Part shown: positions 22,731 to 33,690 of the stretch, one piece after another
Position numbering within the stretch: the stretch's first letter is position 1
Layout of the letters: the number at the start of each line of letters is the position of its first letter
NCBI RefSeq assembly: GCF_013373865.1
Contig: NC_050470.1
Coordinates: 12,574,183-12,638,182, forward strand
Reading direction: 5' to 3'
Length of the DNA: 64,000 nucleotides
Origin: Monomorium pharaonis
Lineage: Eukaryota > Arthropoda > Insecta > Hymenoptera > Formicidae
Program-made: the position numbers and the translations under genes
The notes under the pieces: generated by a model
What the model was told of the DNA's origin: nothing
The model's database searches: none
Seen by the model: the letters and a program-made list of their open reading frames with translations, nothing else

Positions 22731-23141
22731 TAAATGTGAAGAAAATCCTTCCTTCTCACCGATTTTGCTCAAACTTTGTAAGATTGCGTATTTTGGTGCG
22801 TAGAACATGAAACGGCAAAAAAAATGAAATCATCGCTCTGCCCCGCAAAGTAAGATATTAATTGTTAAAGTTTGTCACTTCAAGGTTAAGAAACGGGATA
22901 CATTTCCCGCAGGGCAGAGCGACGAAAGCCCTCCTTGCACTCCCCGCATGCGTGCGTGTGTGCGTGCGTGCGTGTGTGTGTGTACGCCAAGATGGCAGGT
23001 TTCTGAACCTTGAAGTGACAAACTTTAACAATTAATATCTCGCTTTGCGGGGCAGAGCGATGATTTTTTTCTTTTAGATTCATTAGAAAATTTGCCAAAG
23101 TGAGCCAAATCGGCGAGGAAGAGAAGTTTCCTTCACATTTA
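22731..23141. mobile_element. foldback element of about 410 bp
   Basis: Arms of about 170 bp: TAAATGTGAAG through CATCGCTCTGCCCCGCAAAG to GTCACTTCAAGGTT, mirrored from 23141 back. The centre has a GTGCGTGC/GTGTGT run. Short relatives of the arm appear near 7840. The arms show about 15% differences by eye. It sits in the intron after the exon at 22563. Confidence 0.75.
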
Positions 23142-23321
23142 CCGCTAAAAGTATTTAAAAATTATTTTAGTTTTTGCATTATTTCTTTAAATATTATTTT
23201 TGTTATTATCTTATTTTCATTGATTTTATTGATATTATATAAATACACAAATTAATAATCAAGATTATGTTCTTCCACTCTAAGTCACTAAGAAATATAA
23301 TAATATATATTTCACTAAAAA
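23142..23321. other. AT-rich spacer
   Basis: No features seen. Confidence 0.4.
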
Positions 23322-23896
23322 TATAATTGTAAAATCAAGCAAGCTTGCTAGAGCTCGATTGAAATTATGTATGGATGTTCTGTCCGGACGGATAACTATA
23401 ATTATGTAGTCATGCTTCCATGTACGCTTTGTCAACAATTCAGAGAATCGCCGAAAGGCGAGATCGCGGCCCTGTCTTATCGGTGGGCCTACGCCCCACG
23501 CCGGGCATGCGCGTCGCGGCGCTGCGTCGCCATGTCATTTTTTCAGAGGAATCGTGCAAATCGTCTGTAAGGGTTGGGTGAAGCGTTCTGCCGCGGGAGG
23601 GCCGGGTGTCCGTCCGGACAGGATACCCATACATAATTTCAATCGAGCTTCGCTTTAGCGAGCTCGCTTGATTTTACAATTATGCTATGGTGTCCTGTCC
23701 GGACGGATAACTATAATTATGTAGATGTTCAGAGTATGATTTGCACGAGTCAAACCCGAGAGATGGGTTGATATTTTTCTTGCGTGTAACGTAAAACTAA
23801 CTTTAAACTTAGGTTCTGAGTATTGATTTACTAAAATCCTTAGGATTAACGATAGGTCGGTTGTAAAATTGGGCGAAAACTCGCGACTGACCTGAC

Positions 23897-24246
23897 GAGT
23901 GAGTCCCAGATGCGCACAATAATAAACGGACACAGCAAGCTAAGTGAAACGGACACAGTAACAAACGGACACAGACCAAACGGACACAGTAATAAACGGA
24001 CACAGTGCGAAACGGACACAGTAACAAACGGACACAGTGCGAAACGGACACAGTAACAAACGGACATAGACCAAATGCGCACAGAGCGAAACGGACACAG
24101 TGCGAAACGGACACAGACCAAATGCGCACAGAGCGAAACGGACACAGTGCGAAACGGACACAGACCAAATGCGCACACTGCACATGCGCACGGACCAAAT
24201 GCATACACGGAAAGTTGCAAACCCATGTGATGCAGTAAATGCTTTG

Positions 24247-24300
<54 letters not shown>

Positions 24301-24726
24301 GGGGGGGGTGCCTTCGGCCCCCCTCCCGCACCCACCCCGTTCAAGTCACTAACCTATGTGGACTTTACTCTGCTTGCAATGTACATGGATTGCATTTGGT
24401 CCTTGCACACGTGCAGTGTGCGCATGTGCAGTGTGCGCATTTGGTCCGTGTGCATTTGGTCCGTGCGCATTTGGTCTGTGTCCGTTTCGCACTGTGTCCG
24501 TTTCGCTCAGTGCGCATTTGGTCTGTGTCCGTTTGTTACTGTGTCCGTTTCGCACTGTGTCCGTTTCGCTCTGTGCGCATTTGGTCTGTGTCCGTTTGTT
24601 ACTGTGTCCGTTTGTTACTGTGTCCGTTTATTACTGTGTCCGTTTGGTCTGTGTCAGTTTGTTACTGTGTCCGTTTCACTCAGCCTGCTGTGTCCGTTTA
24701 TTACTGTGCGCATCTGGGACGCTCCC
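23897..24726. mobile_element. GTGTCC foldback with 8-bp target duplication
   Basis: GACCTGAC flanks both sides (23889-23896, 24727-24734). The ends GAGTGAGTCCCAGATGCGC and its inverse GCGCATCTGGGACGCTCCC form TIRs. Inside, both arms are tandem ACGGACACAGTGCGAA, ACGGACACAGTAACAA and ACCAAATGCGCACAG words in mirror order, around the central module with a CA run (24250-24299), a G8 tract and CAAGTCACTAACCTATGT. No gene. The 8-bp duplication is the hAT or P-element size, but the TIR is unlike the usual CAGGG-type ends. Long frames on both strands are repeat artefacts. Confidence 0.88.
24250..24299. repeat. (CA)n microsatellite
   Basis: 25 uninterrupted CA dinucleotides in the centre of the foldback. 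Confidence 0.95.
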
Positions 24727-25799
24727 GACCTGACCAGCCAGCCGCTTGCTTAATTATATCTAATGATACGCCTCTTTGAGCTGCCAGCGAGATGGAGGCG
24801 TGATGAGTGCTATGGGCTAAGAAGATATCTGTTTTAATTCCGCAATCATTCAGGCTAGATTTGATCCAGCGACTTATTGTCTGGGTGGACACAGCTTTAT
24901 GTGGTTTAATGTATGAGATAAAGAAGACGTCGCCCGAAAGTATCCTATGGTCTTTAGTCGCGTATAAATAGTGTTTAACAATATTAAAAACGCAGAGGTT
25001 CTCGTTGCCTACGAACGGGGAAAACGAAAAATATGGTTGTGGTCGTCGGAGCGGAGGTTTTGATACGATCTGGTACTCTGATCACCAGTTTGTCGTTTAG
25101 GTGTATTTGTGACAATCGTAAAGCGGTTAGGGTTTGGACGCGTTGACCCTTGGCGAGAGCAAGAAGTAATGCGAGCTTTTTCGAGATAACTTTTAAAGGG
25201 AGTGAGTCCTATGGATACAAGATGACTAGTTTCGCAACAACCGGAGCTGGGTCCCATATAAGGTTGTAGCGAGGGCGAGGAGGTTTGAGAGCGCTTACGC
25301 CTTTACAGAAGCGCTTGATTAGCGGGTGGGTACCGATTTCATTGTGAGAGATGAGAGATATTGCTGAGTGTGCTGTATTGATCGTGGAATATGAGTTCGA
25401 TTGATTTAATTGCTGCGCCAGTAAGTTCAAAACTTCAGCGGGCGTTGGCGAAAACAGCGGAATTGATCCTGAGTGACAGAAGGTCCACCAATCATAAAGT
25501 GGTTTGAAGTACTGTTTAATTGTTGAATCTGTTAGTGAGGCTAAGGTAGGTTCCAAGGCATGCGAGGGGACTTCTCGGTCGATGAAGCTTCGTCTGATAA
25601 GCTCTCGGCCACCAAGGAAAGGGATCTCCAAGCTGGATGATGGGCTGTGGAATTAAAATAAAAGGGGGGAAGGCGTAGAACCGTAGGCTCGTCCAGGAAA
25701 TCGTGAAGGCGTCAATTGAGACAGCTCCCGGATCTGGGAGCCAGGAGACATAAGCCTCACACTTTGCATTAAGAGTGGATGCGAAAAGGTCTATATCAA

Positions 25800-27060
25800 A
25801 GGAGCCGAGGGACTTTGATAAAGCTAAAAAGGCTGCCTGTGATAAGGACCATTCGGTATCCGGGCTAATAATTCTTGATAATCTGCGATGGTATTATGAA
25901 TGGAGGCAATGTAGGATGTGAACAAGAAGATGTTGCGTTCCTCACACCAGTGCCATATGTGCTTTGCCAATGACATAAGATGAGGATGCTGGATCGAACC
26001 AAAACGATTAATATACGAGATTGCTGTAGTATTATCCAAGCGCAGCAGGATGTCGCAATTAGCAAGGACCGAAGCGAAGCACTTTAGGGCGTAGAAGGCA
26101 GCTTTAAGTTCAAGAAAGTTTATGTGCTTAGCCTTGTCTTCTTCGGAAGACCACCAACCATGGGTGCGTAAGCTGCTCCCCAGCCTGACAGGGATGCGTC
26201 TGAGAAAAGCTCCCGCGCAAGGATACCTGAGCGTATAGTGTTAGCCTGATTCTGATCCGATAAGATAATCTAGCATTGGAAGTCTGCGTATAGGGAGGAA
26301 GTTATGTTCATTTTTGCAAGGTAGTTTCCATTTGATTTTGTTAAGGCTAGGAATTTCTTCCTCTCAAATAGTTTGGTGTACAATAGTCCATACTGAACGG
26401 CGGGGCAAATAGAAATTAATGAGCCTATCACGCTTGCGAAATCTTTGATGCGGGCAACTAGCTTTACTGCGAATTTGGAGATAGTTTTGAGCAATTTGTA
26501 TCTACGATCCGGAGGGATTGATATCGTTTGAGAAACTGAATCAAAGATAAATCCAAGGAATTTACATTTCTGTGAAGGCTCTAGCTGTGATTTAAGATCG
26601 TTGATTAAAAAGCCTAGGGATAGTAATAGCTCTCGAGCTGTGGAGAGGTTTTGCTTGTGGAGAGGCATTCTTCTTTTGAAGCGCCAAGAAAGAGGAAGTC
26701 ATCTAGGTAGACAATTGAGCTGCATCCCCTTTTTTGTAGTGATGTTAGTACTGAACGTAAGATCTTAGTAAATATGTATGGCGCGGTAAAAAGCCCGAAA
26801 GGTAGGGCTATAAATTAGAACGTGGTATTGCGCCACTGGAAGCGTAGAAAACGTCTATGCTCGTGGGAGATTGGGACCTGTAAGTAGGCGTCTTCTAGGT
26901 CGAGGGTAGCCATCCATGAATTCTGAGTCATCAGTTGGATCACTATGCGCCAATCTTCAAGCTGAAAATGAGGAGGAGAGAGGTATTGGTTTAAATCTTT
27001 AAGATTTAATATGAATCGCATTCCGCCTGAAGATTTTTTAATCAAAAAAAAAGGACAATA
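25800..27060 (-). pseudogene. DIRS reverse transcriptase and RNase H, frameshifted
   Basis: RT part: 27045-26815 has GGMRFILNLKDLN and MATLDLEDAYLQVPISHEH (motif A with catalytic Asp). A SIVYLDDFLFLG box with the catalytic Asp pair is read in another frame near 26690-26720. 26668-26270 is the thumb/connection part (SLGFLINDLKSQLEPSQ, then KCKFLGFIFDS). The RNase H region follows with MDNTTAISYINRFGS (26039-25995) and a degraded C-terminal part. These enzymes copy the RNA into DNA. At least two frameshifts divide the frame. Confidence 0.78.
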
Positions 27061-27300
27061 GTAACTGATCTGTAGAAGAAGTGGCTTCTATAGCGCCTTT
27101 GTCTAATAAGCGCGAAATTTCCTTGTCACACTCGTCCTTCATTGCGGGAGAAAAAGTAGGTTCTCTCAGAGTGGTACGAGTAGGTGGTGGAGAAGTGAAC
27201 GGGATCCGGTAATCGCTAATGGCTTTGAGGACCTCGGCATTTGAGGTTAGTTTACGCCATTTAGTACAAAAAAGAGATAGTCTCCTTGCGGATTTTACGT

Positions 27301-28580
27301 TTAGTGTCGATGAGTCCGAGATCGAGAGCGGGCACGTGATCGAGAGCTGGCTCGGTGACCTTGATAGCGACTCGCCCTATGTGTGCCCCTTGCTTGGCGA
27401 GCCGATGTTAATGGACGGTGGGCAGGTGCCTTGGAGTTTTCCGAAGAGCGTACAGGCTGAAGAGAGGACTTCCCCGATGCCAGTGGGGTTAGAGTAGGTC
27501 TGGATAGTCCCCGACCTGCCTTTTCGCATGCCTGTGCTGATTTAAGAACTTTAGTGAAGGAAGCCCCGAAGAGCCATTCGTCCACTAAGGCCCCTTCGGC
27601 TGCTGACTTTCCAACAAAGGTTAGGGATGGCTTAATAAAAGCCTGTCTTGTCAAGGACAATCTATGTTGATGATCCGCTAACAGGTGAATGTCTTCAGCT
27701 AATTTGGTGATAGCGGCTTTAATATTGTCGTCCGGGGGGCTCTTCTTCTGTGAATTGAGAAGAAATCCGATATGCCTGAGCCTAAGGCGTTAAGACACGC
27801 CCCCACTTGAAGTTGTTCTTTTGCTTGATATTCGTCTCGCTTCGTTACGTGCTGACGTTTACCCAGAGCCGCCAGCAATTCTTTATTAATTTTAGGAGGG
27901 CCTAAGCAAGCTAAGTCCCCTTTGGGCTCGTATTTCGATAGGAGGTCGACCCGGGCTTCCTCTTTAAGTCCTGAGAAGACTTCCGACTTTGTGGTTTCGA
28001 GGATGATCGGGTTCCACGCGGCTGAGGCTGACGAAGGTTGTACCTTCCCAAATAGTTTACTTACCAGGGGAGACTCGTTCTCTTTATTGTCCTCGAAACT
28101 CACTCTGGCTGGTGATCCTGAGAACAGAACAGAGGAAGGTAAATGCCCTGGTCAGATACAACAGTCGGATACGTTCTTTCATTTGCCTACGCGGAAGAAC
28201 GCACCTGGTTCGCCGCCCCGGTTCGTAAGAATCTGTGTATCTGCCTGGGAAGAGGCCCTTGAGAGGACGATGTCGCCGCTTTCGTCCCCCAGGGAGGAGA
28301 GGACGTCCGTTGATTCACGGGACAGCGGATTGCCTGGGCTAGATCTAGTAGTGTGCTGTTCCCTCATAAGGACTAATAATTCCTTCAGGGTGGAAGTAAG
28401 CTCGCTTTTCGAGGGTGTATGCGAGCTTTCTGTCGATGATCTGCGGGACCTAACCTGTCGGTCATAGCTGTGCGAGTTGTCCCTAGAGAAACGTTTTCTC
28501 TTGCCTGAGCGGTGTCTGGAACGACTTCTATGCTTGCTCTTGGGCATAATGTAATCACTATGGTGAGCACTCGTGAGCAA
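27301..28580 (-). pseudogene. DIRS gag-like protein, three frameshifted pieces
   Basis: 28580-28179: basic Arg/Ser-rich N-terminus (SKHRSRSRHRSGKRKRFSRD) followed by an LKELLVLMREQH helix. 28103-27699: a central part with KYEPKGDLACLGPPKINKEL. 27660-27301: EGALVDEWLFGASFTKVLK and an Arg/Ser-rich tail. DIRS elements carry a capsid-like protein in this 5' position; the assignment rests mainly on position and composition. Split by frame changes near 27680 and 28110. Confidence 0.6.
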
Positions 28581-28787
28581 ATTCGGTGAATAATTTCGTA
28601 GAAAAGACTATTCACTATTACGCACTGTTGACGTTGCGCGCAACAGAAACACAATGACGCAGCGTCCGATAAGACAGGGCCGCGATCTCGCCTTTCGGCG
28701 ATTCTCTGAATTGTTGACAAAGCGTACATGGAAGCATGACTACATAATTATAGTTATCCGTCCGGACAGGACACCATAACATAATTA

Positions 28788-29575
28788 TATATTAACTGAA
28801 TAAGAGTGACTGGGCTTCATACTCTCAATGAAAAAGAACATTTGATTAGTAATCAAAGCATATTACGGTTCTTTAAAATTTGGAAAGTATCTTACTAATT
28901 AAATAAGAAATATCTACTATTGTTTTTAACATTCTTTCAATTTTTTTTATTTTAAAGTAAAAACAATATATACTTAAACTATGTGTAAATAAAAAATTTT
29001 TTCTCCCATAGTTTTTCCTAAAAAAAATCCCAAAATTACACCTTGTTTTTGGGCTGTCACAGTAGGTTAACCCCTTAAAGAAAATATGCTTCTTATTAAA
29101 AACGCTATATTTTAGAAAAATGAATAACTTTCAGAATTTTTTTTTGCTACGTGTGTATTCTTTCTTGTTATTATAATTTTTATTTTTTTCCATTGATGTT
29201 TATTAATATTTTATTATATTTACAATATATTTCTTTGATATATTTCACATGATAGAATTGCAATAAAAAAAAAATTTCAAAACCTAAGAAAAATGTTTAA
29301 GGCTAAAAAAAAATCTCCAGAAATAGAAATAAATGAGAAGAAATGAAAATCAACAAGTAAAAAGGCAGTTGGTAATAAAAAAAAAAATAACCAAAAAAAG
29401 CTATCATCCGTACGTATTTGATGTTATTTGTGTATAAAGCGCCGCCTCTTTAATGAAAGTTTTAAACTGCTATAGTGTATATATATGTTTTCTAGGTAAA
29501 AATAGCTGATAAGAAGAAGAGACTGACTGACGCTATGCAATTACAAATTGATAATGTTATGTATGAAAATTTTAT
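28788..29575. other. AT-rich spacer, nothing recognised
   Basis: No coding frames, TIRs or RNA genes seen between the DIRS end and the LINE tail. Confidence 0.5.
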
Positions 29576-29755
29576 TGTGTCCCCTTAGAGTTTACAATCT
29601 CTACAAAAATAACTTATTACTATCTTACAAACTACCTTATCTCTAACTTATTCTATACTCTTAGGTGCTTCGGCATCTACTGCCTCCACACCCCGTCCTT
29701 CTACACACGCACACACACCGCCTTTTTGTGGACTTCCGTTTCCTCTGCCCTTCTA

Positions 29756-30588
29756 TCATTCACTATTCCCCACATCCGTACCACCATCGCCTCTCTCTAT
29801 GCCCTCCCTCTCTCTCATCAAATCTCTAATCCACCTTTCTCCCTCCCCATCTGACCCCAGAATCCTTTCTACCACCTCCTGCCAACTATCTCCCTCCCTA
29901 CCCCAATCTCTACACTCCTCCCATACATGCTCCCACGTCTCTACGCTACTTCCACATAATCTACACTTCTTCTTTTCTTCGTCCTTCCAGTATCTACTAC
30001 CTTTCATCTCGTTACCTAATCTGCATCTTATAATTCTTTTCCACCTACCCTCTCCCCACCCCTTTCTCAGGTATCCTGGTATGCCTTCCTCCTTTACGCA
30101 TTTGTACCACTTATTATATTCTGAACCTAGAATTCTCTCCCTTCTTTCTTTTCTCTGCATCTGCTTTTTCTTATCAAACACCGCCTCAGCACTATCCTCC
30201 CCTTTTTTCTCATCTAGATCTTCCAGATTCCCTTCCTCCCCCTGTCCAGCCAAAAGCTCCTTCTCTCCTCCTCCCAGCCACTTCCTACCTTCCCTGACCT
30301 GTCTCTCAGCTTTATCTCTTCCAAACACTTTTTTGCTAGCTCACTATCTCCTTCCTCCTCCAACCTCTTTTCATATTTCCACGTCCTTCTTTCCGCTTTC
30401 CCTCTTAATTTATCCCTTAGCATCACCTCTCTAACCATGTATCCCGGCGTGTGCCAATCCAAGCCCATCTTAAATATCTCTCCTCTAAACTCTCCAAACT
30501 GTCTCTCTCCTTCCATCCCCATATCTCCACCCCGTACCCCATAACCGTCCATACCAGCCTGTCGAACAACCATAGCCTCCTTCCCCAA
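29756..30588 (-). pseudogene. LINE C-terminal region with zinc knuckle
   Basis: Two overlapping frames (30588-30214 and 30328-29756) continue the protein. The second holds KKCRLCGSSVETWEHVWEEC, a CX2C...H...C knuckle that closes many LINE ORF2 proteins and may bind nucleic acid. A frameshift lies near 30320. Confidence 0.7.
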
Positions 30589-32334
30589 TCACCCCCATAC
30601 CTTCTCTTCCCAATCTCCCAAATTTGACTCATCATTGCCGCCGCCCTTCTCACTCTACCCTTTATATGCGCTCCTTGTCCTCCGTTCTTTTGTAACACAT
30701 ATCCTAGATAGCAATACTCCTTCACCTCTTCTATCCTATTCCCCTTCCACCAATTTCTCCTACTCTCCCTACCTCCTCCTTTTCTAAACCTCATTATCTT
30801 CGACTTCTCTGCATTCAACACTAAATTCTTTTCTAAGTACCTTTCTAGCCTTTCCAACATACTTCTCATCTGATCTTCATCTTCTGCTATTACTATCAAG
30901 TCATCCGCATATGCCAACGTACACACCCTCTCCCCTCTCACCTAAACTCCACCCCACTTGACCCTCCACATAACTTCTTCTAAGTCCGAGATTAACATAT
31001 TAAAAAGTAATAGGCTAAGTGGACACCCCTGTCTTACCCCCCTCCCTGTCCAAAACTCTTCACCCGTCTCATCCCCCACTCTAACTCTACTTTTCGTTTC
31101 TCTTAATACCATTTCTACTCTCGTTATCAAACCTTTTCTAATCCCCCTGTCCCTCATCGTCTTTATCAGAATACCTCTATCCACCAAATCAAAGGCTGCC
31201 TTCAGATCTACAAATAGCGCTACTAATTTCCCACCTTTCTTGTCTATACTTCTATTTACTAAGTAGTTCAATATGTAAATGTTGTCTATTGTCCCTTTCT
31301 TGCTCCTAAAGCCCACCTGATTTTCTGGCATTATCCTTTTCTCCTCAATCTCCTTTTCTAACCTTTTTGCTAAAATCTTCGCATACACCTTATACAGCGT
31401 AGGCATTAATGTTATTCCCCTATACTCACTCACCTGCTTCTCCTCCCTTTTCTTCACTATCGGCACCACTACCCCTTCCTTCCATTTTTCTGGCCACTCT
31501 TCCCCTTTCCATACTCTATTCAAAAACTTCACCATCTACTCCTCAAGCCTTCCACCCCCCCCATCTCCACACCTCATTCGGAATTCCATCTAATCCACCT
31601 GCTTTTCCTACTTTTAAATTATTCACCACCCTTCTCACTTCCTCCTTGCTAATTACCTGTTCTTCCTCACTCCCACAACTTTCTCAATCTATTCTCTCCC
31701 CTCCTCTAACTACTCTTGCCTCTACTCCACCTAACAAACACATAAAATATTCTTTCCATTCCCCCATTCCAATTCCTTCATTCACCCTTTTTTTCTTCTT
31801 CCTATCTTTATTTACTATCTCCCATACTTGACTCTCATTTCTAGCTTCTTCTGCCTTTTTTCCCACTTCCTATTCTCCTCCTCTTTCTTCCTTTCACATA
31901 TCTCTTTAAATTCTCTTTTCATTTCTATGTATTTACACCTATCCTCTAACCCCCTCCTCCACCTCCTTAAATCCCTCCTCACCTTTTTCTTCAACTCCTT
32001 ACATTCCTCATCCCACCAGCCCTTTCCTCCTCTTCTACCTATCTTTCTCTCCTTTTCTGTCTTTCCCATTGCCTCCTTGATTTTACCCAACATCCCATCC
32101 CACTCTTCATTTACCTCCTGTTCAAACTCCTCCTCCAACCCTCCTTCTAATATCCCCCTAAACCTTTCTCTACTCTCTTCATCCCAAACCCCCCTTATCA
32201 CCCTACCTTTCCCCTTTTTATCTGCTTCTCTATCCTCACTTCCGCCACTACTGGGAAATGATCCGAATCTATCCTATCTATTACCTTCATTTTTTTCTAT
32301 TCCCTTTTTCGCCTCTCCATCTACTAGAATATAG
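30423..32334 (-). pseudogene. LINE linker and reverse transcriptase domain
   Basis: 32201-31684: highly charged linker in two frames. 31535-30942: RT fingers and palm (SEYRGITLMPTLYKVYAKIL, NQVGFRSKKGTIDNIY, LVALFVDLKAAFDLVDR with motif A Asp, GVRQGCPLSLLLFN). 30941-30423: TLAYADDLIVIAED, the catalytic YADD box, then LNAEKSKIMRF and CYLGYVLQKNGGQGAHI thumb parts. A stop and frame change at 30941/30942 separates motifs B and C. Confidence 0.85.
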
Positions 32335-32359
32335 TCTATTACTGTGCTCCCTCTTCCCC

Positions 32360-33000
32360 CTACATACTATACGTATACTCACCTTCTTCATCTCCCACCA
32401 TCTTGCCATTTAAGATTTCCCATCCACATTCTCCTATCAATTCTAACAGCTTTCTACCCTCCTTGTCTACCTTACCATCCTTAGACCTTCTCCTAACCTG
32501 ATTTTCCCCTTCCTCACTATCCAACTCTTCTCCCCCTTCTTCTCCTTCTCTACCAGTTCTTGCATTAAAATTTCCCCCAATAATCACCTTCTTATCCCCC
32601 TTTTTTGATTCCATAACCTGTCTTAATATTTCCATTGCCCCTTCTCTTCCTTCCTCCTTTATATATACTCCTACTATTCTCCAGCTTTCCCTCTCTATCT
32701 TTATTTCCATCGACATTAAACCTTCGCCTAACTCTACTATTTTACGTCCTTTATCACTTAACTCCTTTCTTATCCCTACAATCATTCCTCCCATCGCCCT
32801 ACTTTTTATATTTTTCCTACTAGCTTTTTGTACCCCCCACTCATAGCCCTTTGATACCCTGTCTCTTACCATGTCCGCCCATGTCTCTAATAAGAACATC
32901 ACATCCCACTCTTTTAAACTATCTCAAAAATCTTTATCTTTATTATTCAACCCTGCCACATTCTAGAAAGCCATTTTCACTTCTTTACCCTCCCCCGACT
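32360..33000 (-). pseudogene. LINE endonuclease domain (APE-like)
   Basis: After a KMAF start box two Trp codons have become stops (TAG near 32960, TGA near 32930). Then VMFLLETWADM, the catalytic Glu motif, and IIGGNFNARTG, the GDFN-like metal-binding motif, are seen, ending in GEYTYSM. This domain nicks the target DNA so that the reverse transcriptase can prime. Upstream, 33015-33190 holds an acidic stretch (WLGYGRIRIGDSWWKWDEEE) that may be the end of ORF1. Confidence 0.75.
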
Positions 33001-33190
33001 TCTCCTCTCCTAACTTACCTCTCACAATCTTCCTTCATTCCCTCCCCCCCCCCCTCCTCACTCCTCAGCTCACCTTTCTCATTCCTCAAGACCTCCTCTT
33101 CTTCATCCCACTTCCACCAACTATCTCCTATCCTAATCCTCCCATATCCTAACCATACCTTCATACCCTTCTCTTCTTCTACTCTTGTTA

Positions 33191-33690
33191 NNNNNNNNNN
33201 NNNNNNNNNNNNNNNNNNNNNNNNNNNNNNNNNNNNNNNNNNNNNNNNNNNNNNNNNNNNNNNNNNNNNNNNNNNNNNNNNNNNNNNNNNNNNNNNNNNN
33301 NNNNNNNNNNNNNNNNNNNNNNNNNNNNNNNNNNNNNNNNNNNNNNNNNNNNNNNNNNNNNNNNNNNNNNNNNNNNNNNNNNNNNNNNNNNNNNNNNNNN
33401 NNNNNNNNNNNNNNNNNNNNNNNNNNNNNNNNNNNNNNNNNNNNNNNNNNNNNNNNNNNNNNNNNNNNNNNNNNNNNNNNNNNNNNNNNNNNNNNNNNNN
33501 NNNNNNNNNNNNNNNNNNNNNNNNNNNNNNNNNNNNNNNNNNNNNNNNNNNNNNNNNNNNNNNNNNNNNNNNNNNNNNNNNNNNNNNNNNNNNNNNNNNN
33601 NNNNNNNNNNNNNNNNNNNNNNNNNNNNNNNNNNNNNNNNNNNNNNNNNNNNNNNNNNNNNNNNNNNNNNNNNNNNNNNNNNNNNNNNNN
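33191..33690. other. assembly gap (500 N)
   Basis: Exactly 500 undetermined bases. It separates minus-strand LINE DNA from plus-strand LINE-ORF1 DNA, so the join may be uncertain. Confidence 0.99.

Larger units (their letters stand above)
23816..25640 (-). pseudogene. DIRS tyrosine recombinase, broken
   Basis: N-terminal core-binding part: 25631-25209 (LTDSTIKQYFKPLYDWWTF, then NTAHSAISLISHNEIG). A GQRVQTLTALRL box with the first catalytic Arg follows near 25150-25215. 24893-25000 is disrupted by stops. At 24892-24735 the C-terminal catalytic part has SRWIKSSLNDCGIKT, then AHSTHHASISLAAQRG. Family members have Arg in the HxxR position (HSTR) where this copy reads HSTH, so a catalytic Arg is lost. 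The frame is cut by a foldback insertion within AAGWSG. Its end, with the nucleophile Tyr in VFAQFYNRP, lies beyond the insertion and stops at about 23816. The enzyme would integrate DNA circles. Confidence 0.78.
23340..28787 (-). mobile_element. DIRS-like tyrosine-recombinase retrotransposon
   Basis: Read on the minus strand: gag-like region, reverse transcriptase, RNase H, tyrosine recombinase, the DIRS order. About 110 bp at the 5' end (28787 to 28670, from TGGTGTCCTGTCCGGACGG to CCCTGTCTTAT) recur inverted at 23375-23485, giving inverted terminal repeats. Partial copies of the TGTCCGGACGG terminus at 23610-23630 and 23690-23722 would fit the internal complementary region that DIRS elements use during circle formation. 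No LTR or target duplication is expected for this class. All genes carry frameshifts or stops, and a foldback element interrupts the recombinase, so this copy is inactive. Confidence 0.8.
29576..33190 (-). mobile_element. APE-type non-LTR retrotransposon (LINE), decayed
   Basis: Minus-strand order endonuclease, reverse transcriptase, C-terminal CCHC knuckle, then a short 3' end with AATAAAA near 29580. The coding strand is strikingly purine-rich. Many frameshifts and stops, so dead. The 5' end is hidden by the assembly gap at 33191. It belongs to the I/Jockey/R1 group by endonuclease type; I cannot fix the clade. Confidence 0.8.

Noticed and set aside
1..24720. Possible CRISPR arrays in the minisatellites
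   Set aside because: Units are 10-30 bp, adjacent, without unique spacers, in a eukaryotic context.
23809..24779. Long overlapping open frames on both strands rich in Cys-Val-Arg-Phe or Asn-Gly-His-Ser
   Set aside because: They translate the GTGTCC/CGGACACAG minisatellite in all frames; stop-free only because the unit lacks stop codons.
29799..32823. Plus-strand Ser/Pro/Leu-rich frames
   Set aside because: Antisense shadows of the purine-rich LINE; low-complexity composition, no domains.
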